Shown: piece after piece, positions 5,119-10,107 of the stretch | Position numbering within the stretch: the stretch's first letter is position 1 | How the letters are laid out: each line of letters opens with the position of its first letter | Assembly: GCA_027014185.1 (NCBI GenBank) | Contig: JALWEK010000090.1 | Location: 2,255-12,361, forward strand | Length of the DNA: 10,107 bases | DNA from: Aquificaceae bacterium | GTDB taxonomy: Bacteria > Aquificota > Aquificia > Aquificales > Aquificaceae | Direction of reading: 5' to 3' | Notes under the pieces: model-generated | The model's database searches: none | What the model saw: only the letters and a program-made list of their open reading frames with translations | What the model was told of the DNA's origin: nothing | Program-made: the position numbers and the translations under genes

Positions 5119-7299
5119 ATGGAACATAAACACGAACATCAACACAAAGGGGGAGATAACGTTGTCTATACGTGTCCTCACCATCCTGAGGTGAGGCAGA
5201 AAGAACTGGGAAAGTGCCCCAAATGCGGTATGGAACTCATAAAAGTAGAGGAACACAAAGAGCATACTCGCATAAAAGAACACACGTGCGGAGCCCATAT
5301 GGCTCACGAACACGCTCCCGAAGAGCATGAAACTCACGCAGGGCACGACCACTCCATGCATATGGAGGAGATGAAGAGAAAGGCGATAGTAACCACGGTG
5401 CTAACTATTCCCGTCGTCCTTTACTCAAAGAGCATACAGGAGCTTTTGGGTTTCTCCATGCCCGAGTTCCCCGGCAGCGAATGGATAACGCCTCTTCTCT
5501 CAACGATAGTTTTCTTCTACGGCGGCCTCTTCTTTATAAGGGGAATGCTCGACGAGCTTAGGCTCAGAAAACCGGGGATGATGACCCTGATAAGTGTGGC
5601 CATATCGGTTGCCTTCCTCTACAGCCTCTCAACTCTGGTCTTTGGCGGAAAGGAGTTCTTCTGGGAGCTTACAACCCTGATCGTGGTTATGCTCTGGGGG
5701 CACTGGATAGAGATGAAATCCGTTCTGGGAGCCTCCCGTGCTCTGGAGGAGCTTGTGAAGCTCATGCCCACGAAGGCAAACCTTATAAAGAACGGGGAGA
5801 TAGTGGAGGTTCACGTCTCAGAGCTCAAGCCGGGCGATCTCGTTCTCGTCAAGCCTGGGGAGAAGATACCTGCGGACGGCGTGGTGGTGGAGGGTAGTTC
5901 CCATGTAAACGAGGCTATGCTCACGGGAGAATCGAAGCCCGTTCCAAAAAGTGTTGGGGACAGGGTGATAGGTGGTGCGATAAACATGGAGGGCTCCCTG
6001 AAGGTCAGGGTTGAGAAGACAGGAGAGGAAACCTACCTGAGTCAGGTCCTCAAGCTGGTGAAGGAAGCCCAGGAGTCAAAGACCAGACTCCAGGATATGG
6101 CCGACAGGGTAGCCTTCTATCTGACCGTGGTTGCGATTGGGGTCGGGCTCCTTGCCTTCGTAGCTTGGATAGCGCTCAGGGGAGATCTCCAGTTCGCGGT
6201 CGAGAGGGCGGTCACCGTTATGGTTATAGCCTGTCCCCACGCCCTGGGGCTAGCCATACCGCTTGTAGTAGCAATCTCGACCTCTTACTCTGCGAGGAAC
6301 GGGATACTGGTCAGGAACAGACTGGCCCTCGAGACCATAAAGGAAGTGGATGCCGTAGTGTTTGATAAGACGGGTACGCTTACGGAGGGTAGGTTCGGGG
6401 TGTCGGACGTGGTTTCTACCAATATGCCCGATCTGGAACTTTTGAAACTCACGGCGAGCGTGGAGAAGAACTCCGAGCACGTGATAGCGCAGGCTATAGT
6501 CGAGGACGCCAGAAACAAGGGCATACCCATACCGGAAGCGAAGAACTTCAGGGCGGTCCCCGGTAAGGGCGTTGAGGGTGAGGTGGAGGGCAAGAGGATT
6601 GCAGTCGGGACAAAGCTCCTCATGGAGGAGCTAGGTATCGAGATCTCGGAAGAGGTCCTGAGCAAGGTCAGGGAGCTTGAATCGAAAGGCAAGACGGTGG
6701 TCCTCGTTGCCGTTGATGGAAAGCTCGTGGGAGCTGTGGCCCTCGCTGACAGGATAAGGGCAGAGTCCTACGAGGCCGTTTCTGAGCTCAAAAGGCTGGG
6801 CAAGAAGGTTGTGATGATAACCGGAGCCTCTGAGGAGGTTGCGAGGTACGTTGCTGAAGAACTTGGTATAGACGAGTTTTTCGCCAGAGTCCTTCCCCAT
6901 CAGAAGGCGGAGAAGGTTAAAGAGCTCCAGGGTAGGAGTATGAAGGTAGCCATGGTTGGGGACGGTATAAACGACGCCCCCGCACTAGTTCAGGCCGACG
7001 TGGGTGTGGCGATAGGTTCGGGGACTGACGTTGCTATCGAGAGCGCGGATATAATCCTCGTCAAGAACGATCCCAGGGATGTGGTGAAAGTTATGAAGCT
7101 CTCCGTTATAACCGTTAGGAAGATGGTCCAGAACCTGTTCTGGGCCGCCGGCTACAACGTAATTACGATCCCCCTCGCTGCGGGTGTAGCGGCCCCGTGG
7201 GGAGTAATCCTCAAGCCCGCGGTGGGAGCGATATTTATGAGCGCAAGCACAGTTATAGTTGCTATAAACGCCATGCTTATGAGGAGAGAGCTGAGATGA
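5119..7299 (+). CDS. copB: P1B-3 copper-exporting ATPase (CopB type) with His-rich N-terminus
   Basis: A 726-residue inner-membrane pump that uses ATP to export copper from the cytoplasm. ATG 5119 follows GGAGGTG (5108-5114). Residues 15-45 form a heavy-metal-binding domain (YTCPHHPEV, then CPKCGMEL); about 17 His residues occur before the first membrane span near residue 88. The TM6 motif is Cys372-Pro-His374, which marks the P1B-3 class rather than the CPC of CopA. TGES is at 269-272, DKTGT begins at Asp416, and GDGIND is at 614-619. Membrane spans 7-8 contain YNVITIPLA and [12 protein letters not shown], as in CopB proteins. The nucleotide-binding HP dipeptide of P1B pumps is His454-Val455 here (SEHVIAQAI), an unusual change. 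No MxCxxC-type HMA domain precedes it. It is divergent from the cytochrome-porin gene and ends one base from the convergent coiled-coil gene. Cu(I) versus Cu(II) preference cannot be read from the sequence. Confidence 0.93.
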   Translation: MEHKHEHQHKGGDNVVYTCPHHPEVRQKELGKCPKCGMELIKVEEHKEHTRIKEHTCGAHMAHEHAPEEHETHAGHDHSMHMEEMKRKAIVTTVLTIPVVLYSKSIQELLGFSMPEFPGSEWITPLLSTIVFFYGGLFFIRGMLDELRLRKPGMMTLISVAISVAFLYSLSTLVFGGKEFFWELTTLIVVMLWGHWIEMKSVLGASRALEELVKLMPTKANLIKNGEIVEVHVSELKPGDLVLVKPGEKIPADGVVVEGSSHVNEAMLTGESKPVPKSVGDRVIGGAINMEGSLKVRVEKTGEETYLSQVLKLVKEAQESKTRLQDMADRVAFYLTVVAIGVGLLAFVAWIALRGDLQFAVERAVTVMVIACPHALGLAIPLVVAISTSYSARNGILVRNRLALETIKEVDAVVFDKTGTLTEGRFGVSDVVSTNMPDLELLKLTASVEKNSEHVIAQAIVEDARNKGIPIPEAKNFRAVPGKGVEGEVEGKRIAVGTKLLMEELGIEISEEVLSKVRELESKGKTVVLVAVDGKLVGAVALADRIRAESYEAVSELKRLGKKVVMITGASEEVARYVAEELGIDEFFARVLPHQKAEKVKELQGRSMKVAMVGDGINDAPALVQADVGVAIGSGTDVAIESADIILVKNDPRDVVKVMKLSVITVRKMVQNLFWAAGYNVITIPLAAGVAAPWGVILKPAVGAIFMSASTVIVAINAMLMRRELR

Positions 7300-7300
7300 T

Positions 7301-7702
7301 CTACTTTTTCTTTAAGACGGCTTCTTCCAGTCTTTCCACTCTTCTCTCAAGGTCTATCTTGTCCTCAAGTTTCGTGATGAGCCTCACAAGCTCAAGGAGC
7401 ATCTTGAATATCTCAGATAGTTTCTCCTCAGTTCTGAGCTGGCTTTGTTTGATCTCCTTTACTTCCACCTCAAGGGTAAAAACTCTCTCTTCCGATCTTT
7501 GTTGTGCGCTCTTGATGCCCTTTAGCTCTTTGAACAAGTTTGAAGCGAGTGTTTCGAGGACTGAAAGTCTCTCCTTTACATCCGATATCTCACTGGTCTT
7601 TTGGTCAACTTTAGAAACATCACCCTCTAACCTCTCAAGCCGAGCCTTCAGCTCTTTTATTTCTGGAGTAAGCCAGTTTCTTATCTCTTCAAAAACACCC
7701 AT
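7301..7702 (-). CDS. Hypothetical coiled-coil protein
   Basis: A 133-residue soluble protein with no signal or membrane span. I do not recognise a named family. From about residue 10 to the end it is heptad-like: KELKARLERLEGDVSKV, then DVKERLSVLETLA, VKEIKQSQLRTEEKL and LERRVERLEEAVLKKK, so a long, probably oligomeric coiled coil is expected. ATG 7702 (MGVFEEIRNW) is preferred because the only longer start, 7762, would run into cusA and adds an unhelpful segment; neither has a convincing ribosome-binding site. It ends in TAG one base from the copB stop, and it starts 30 bases from the divergent cusA start, so the cusA promoter must overlap this gene. Its codon use shows more Ser and Ile codons of AT-rich type than its neighbours. 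The role is unknown; it may have no direct link to copper. Confidence 0.68.
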   Translation of the reverse strand: MGVFEEIRNWLTPEIKELKARLERLEGDVSKVDQKTSEISDVKERLSVLETLASNLFKELKGIKSAQQRSEERVFTLEVEVKEIKQSQLRTEEKLSEIFKMLLELVRLITKLEDKIDLERRVERLEEAVLKKK

Positions 7703-7732
7703 AGAAATGAATATAGCACGGAGGAGATCATA

Positions 7733-10107
7733 ATGATAAAGTTTACCCAGTTCTTTCTGCAAAACAGGATAGCCATACTCTTTGCTACTCTCTTCCTGCT
7801 TCTGTACGGATACTACTCCCTCAAGAAAACGCCCATAGACGCAATACCCGATCTTTCCGACGTTCAGGTGATCATCTACTCCAAGTGGATAGGCCAGGTT
7901 CCCCAGGTTATAGAGGACCAGCTGACCTACCCGCTGGTCACAAACATGATGGGCGTACCCAAGGTCAAGACAGTCAGGGGCTACTCTGTGCCCAACTACT
8001 CTCTGGTGTTCATAATCTTCGAAGACGGGACGGACCTTTACTGGGCGCGCTCGCGGGTTCTTGAGAAGCTGGCAACCATAAGGGGACAGCTCCCAAAGGA
8101 GGCGGACATCCAGCTCGGCCCTGATGCCACGGGAGTGGGATGGGTGTATCAGTACGCCCTCGTCTCCAAGACCAGGACTCTTGACGAGCTCTGGGCACTC
8201 CAGAACTTCTACATCAAGTACGCCCTCCTTGCGGTTCCCGACGTTGCGGAGGTCGCGTCGGTAGGTGGATACGAGAAGGAGTACAGGGTCCTGGTAAAAC
8301 CCGAAAAACTCTACCAGTACGGACTCTCCCTCAAAGACCTTTACAGGGCTCTGAAGAAGACCAACGTCGAGATGGGGGGCAAGTACGTTGAGATAAACGA
8401 GAGGGAGTTCCTGGTCAGAGCGGTCGGGTACGCCAAAAGCAGGGAGGAGATAGCCAAAACGGTGGTCGCCTACAGGAACGGCGTTCCCATAAGGGTGGAA
8501 GACATCGGGAAGGTTATAGAGACCCCTGCCTACAGGATGGGTGTTGCGGACTACAACGGACTTGGAGACACGGTGGGCGGAATAGTCGTGATGCGCTTCG
8601 GCGCGGACGCCTACAAGGTGATAAAGAACGTAAAGAAGAAGATAGAGGAGATCAAGAAGGGCCTTCCGGAAGACGTTGAGCTAGTGCCAGTCTATGATAG
8701 ATCGACTCTGATAGAGAGGGCGATAGACAACCTGAAGACAAAACTCATAGAGGAGTCCATAGTCGTCCTCGCCATAGTGGGAATATTCCTCTTCCACATT
8801 CAGAGTGCGGTAGTGATCATAATTTTCCTGGTAGTTTCGCTCCTTGCCACCTTCATAACGATGAACCACCTCGGGATCACCTCCAACATCATGTCCCTGG
8901 GAGGTATAGCGATAGCCATCGGGACAATGGTGGACGCGGCGATAGTTCTGGTTGAAAACGTCCACAGAAGGCTGGAGAACGGAGACGACCTTATGACCGC
9001 TATAACGCATTCGGCCAAGGACGTTGGAAAGCCCATATTCCTAGCGCTCCTGATAGTTACGGTCTCGTTCGTTCCCCTCTTCGCCTTGGAGGGACAGGCC
9101 GGGAGATTGTTTAAACCACTCGTCGCCACAAAGACCCTGTCCATGCTGGTTGCCGCTCTCATATCGGTAACGATAGTTCCCGTTCTCATATACTTCTTGG
9201 TCAGAGGGAAGATCCCCCCCGAGGAGAAGAACCCCATCGTAAGGCTTCTCATAAAGGCCTACGATCCCCTTTTCCATCTGGCGGTAAAGCTCAGATACCT
9301 GATGCTCCTCCTCTTCGTTGTAATGGGAGTAAGCACACTATACTTCTACGAGAAGCTCGGAAGGGAGTTCATGCCCGCCCTAAACGAGGGTACTATCCTT
9401 TACATGCCCACCTCGGTCCCGAGCGTCTCCCGTCAGGAGATATTCAGGATAATCAACATCCAGGACAGGATCCTGAAGCAGTTCCCCGAGGTTGAGAGCG
9501 TCTTCGGAAAGGCGGGAAGGGCGGAAACCGCCACAGACCCGGCTCCCTTTTCCATGATAGAGACCTTCATAACCCTAAAGCCTGAGAAGGAGTGGAGGAA
9601 GGTAAAGGAGGAGAGGTTCTACTCAAACTGGAACATACCCGAACCTGTAAAGAACATCCTTCGCAAGGTCTTCCCCGAAGAGAGGACGATAACCTACACG
9701 GAGCTTATAAGGGAGATGGACCAGGCTATATCTGTGCCCGGACTCTCCAACATGTGGACTATGCCCATAAAGGGAAGGATAGACATGATCACCACCGGGA
9801 TACAGACGCCGTTGGGGATAAAGATATACGGGGACGACATAAACACCCTAAACGACCTTGCCCAGCAGATAGAGCAGACGCTGAAGGACGTGGACGGGAT
9901 AATGAGCATATTCGGAGAGAGATCCACCAAGGCAACCTACATAGAGATAAGACCAAAGAGGGAAGCCCTCCAGAGATACGGTCTCACGGTCTCGGACATA
10001 AACATGGCGATAGCCCAGCTCTTTGCCAACTCACCCGCTTCTACCATGATCCTCGGGCGTGAGAGGTACGGCATAACCCTCGGTGTCCCCTTGGATTACA
10101 GATACGA
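7733..10107 (+). CDS. cusA: CusA-type heavy-metal RND efflux pump (partial, 3' end outside the window)
   Basis: The inner-membrane, proton-driven pump of a Cus/Czc tripartite efflux system. ATG 7733 has GGAGG at 7720-7724. 791 codons are open to the window edge; family members have about 1040 residues, so about a quarter is missing. After the first span (FTQFFLQNRIAILFATLFLL) come the HME-RND signatures AIPDLSDVQVII, GPDATGVGWVYQYALV and VPDVAEVASVGGYEKEY. The proton-relay motif GTMVDAAIVLVEN carries Asp401, matching Asp405 of E. coli CusA. The three Met residues that bind Cu(I)/Ag(I) in E. coli CusA (573, 623, 672) appear conserved as Met558 (LYMPT), Met608 (FSMIET) and Met685 (RIDMITTG), which favours monovalent copper or silver over zinc or cobalt. 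Its adaptor and channel genes are about 6 kb upstream rather than adjacent. Confidence 0.93.
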   Translation, partial: MIKFTQFFLQNRIAILFATLFLLLYGYYSLKKTPIDAIPDLSDVQVIIYSKWIGQVPQVIEDQLTYPLVTNMMGVPKVKTVRGYSVPNYSLVFIIFEDGTDLYWARSRVLEKLATIRGQLPKEADIQLGPDATGVGWVYQYALVSKTRTLDELWALQNFYIKYALLAVPDVAEVASVGGYEKEYRVLVKPEKLYQYGLSLKDLYRALKKTNVEMGGKYVEINEREFLVRAVGYAKSREEIAKTVVAYRNGVPIRVEDIGKVIETPAYRMGVADYNGLGDTVGGIVVMRFGADAYKVIKNVKKKIEEIKKGLPEDVELVPVYDRSTLIERAIDNLKTKLIEESIVVLAIVGIFLFHIQSAVVIIIFLVVSLLATFITMNHLGITSNIMSLGGIAIAIGTMVDAAIVLVENVHRRLENGDDLMTAITHSAKDVGKPIFLALLIVTVSFVPLFALEGQAGRLFKPLVATKTLSMLVAALISVTIVPVLIYFLVRGKIPPEEKNPIVRLLIKAYDPLFHLAVKLRYLMLLLFVVMGVSTLYFYEKLGREFMPALNEGTILYMPTSVPSVSRQEIFRIINIQDRILKQFPEVESVFGKAGRAETATDPAPFSMIETFITLKPEKEWRKVKEERFYSNWNIPEPVKNILRKVFPEERTITYTELIREMDQAISVPGLSNMWTMPIKGRIDMITTGIQTPLGIKIYGDDINTLNDLAQQIEQTLKDVDGIMSIFGERSTKATYIEIRPKREALQRYGLTVSDINMAIAQLFANSPASTMILGRERYGITLGVPLDYRY

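Noticed and set aside
7197..7733. A 178-codon Ser-rich open frame on the + strand over the end of copB and the coiled-coil gene.
   Set aside because: It is the antisense image of the Glu/Lys/Arg/Leu-rich coiled-coil gene (giving Ser, Phe and Leu), overlaps the copB end in another frame, and has no credible start signal.
8681..9277. Overlapping - strand open frames of 78-150 codons, and a + strand frame at 9592-10062, inside cusA.
   Set aside because: The cusA frame is open from 7733 to the window end with RND signatures throughout. The others have no ribosome-binding sites and no recognisable protein features.
1..10107. CRISPR array, tRNA, rRNA, insertion sequence, integrase or plasmid origin.
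   Set aside because: I saw no spaced direct repeats, cloverleaf-like or rRNA sequence, transposase motifs or terminal inverted repeats. Apart from the 200-bp gap at 4919-5118, nearly all of the window is coding.

Overview
The window looks like a chromosomal copper-handling island from a thermophilic member of the Aquificales (Aquificota). That placement is an inference from heavy AGG/ATA/AAG/GAG codon use, proteins rich in Glu, Lys and Arg, strong AAGGAGGT ribosome-binding sites and tightly overlapping genes. No rRNA or other marker gene is present to confirm it. No tRNA, CRISPR array, insertion sequence or integrase was seen.

Left part (1-3557, + strand): a compact co-directional run, most likely one operon. 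It starts with the end of a TolC-type outer-membrane channel and continues with a CusB-type lipoprotein adaptor that has a FixH/YtkA-like N-terminal domain and a His4 tail. Next come a secreted DUF411 protein, a secreted Met-rich protein (36 Met in 140 residues), a DUF2231 membrane protein, a secreted NosL-family copper-binding protein with a Met/His tail, and a 36-residue membrane miniprotein. Three junctions are ATGA stop/start overlaps. A strong GC hairpin at 3561-3580 ends the run.

Middle (3584-5118): on the - strand lies a Cyc2-like fusion of a monoheme cytochrome and an outer-membrane beta-barrel. Its frame is broken by one TAG at 3734-3736. Beyond that codon the same frame stays open for 49 more codons of barrel-like sequence ending in Phe and TAA, beside the hairpin. 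The 200-bp AT-rich divergent intergenic region that follows carries several inverted repeats.

Right part (5119-10107): a P1B-3 (CPH-motif) CopB-type copper ATPase on +, a 133-residue coiled-coil protein on - that meets it end to end with one base between, and then a CusA-type RND pump on + that runs off the window.

Together the genes could move copper out of the cytoplasm (CopB), bind it in the periplasm (DUF411, Met-rich, NosL, DUF2231) and expel it through a CusA-CusB-TolC tripartite pump. The unusual points are the split pump operon, the little-studied accessory cassette, and the amber-interrupted cytochrome-porin next to copB.
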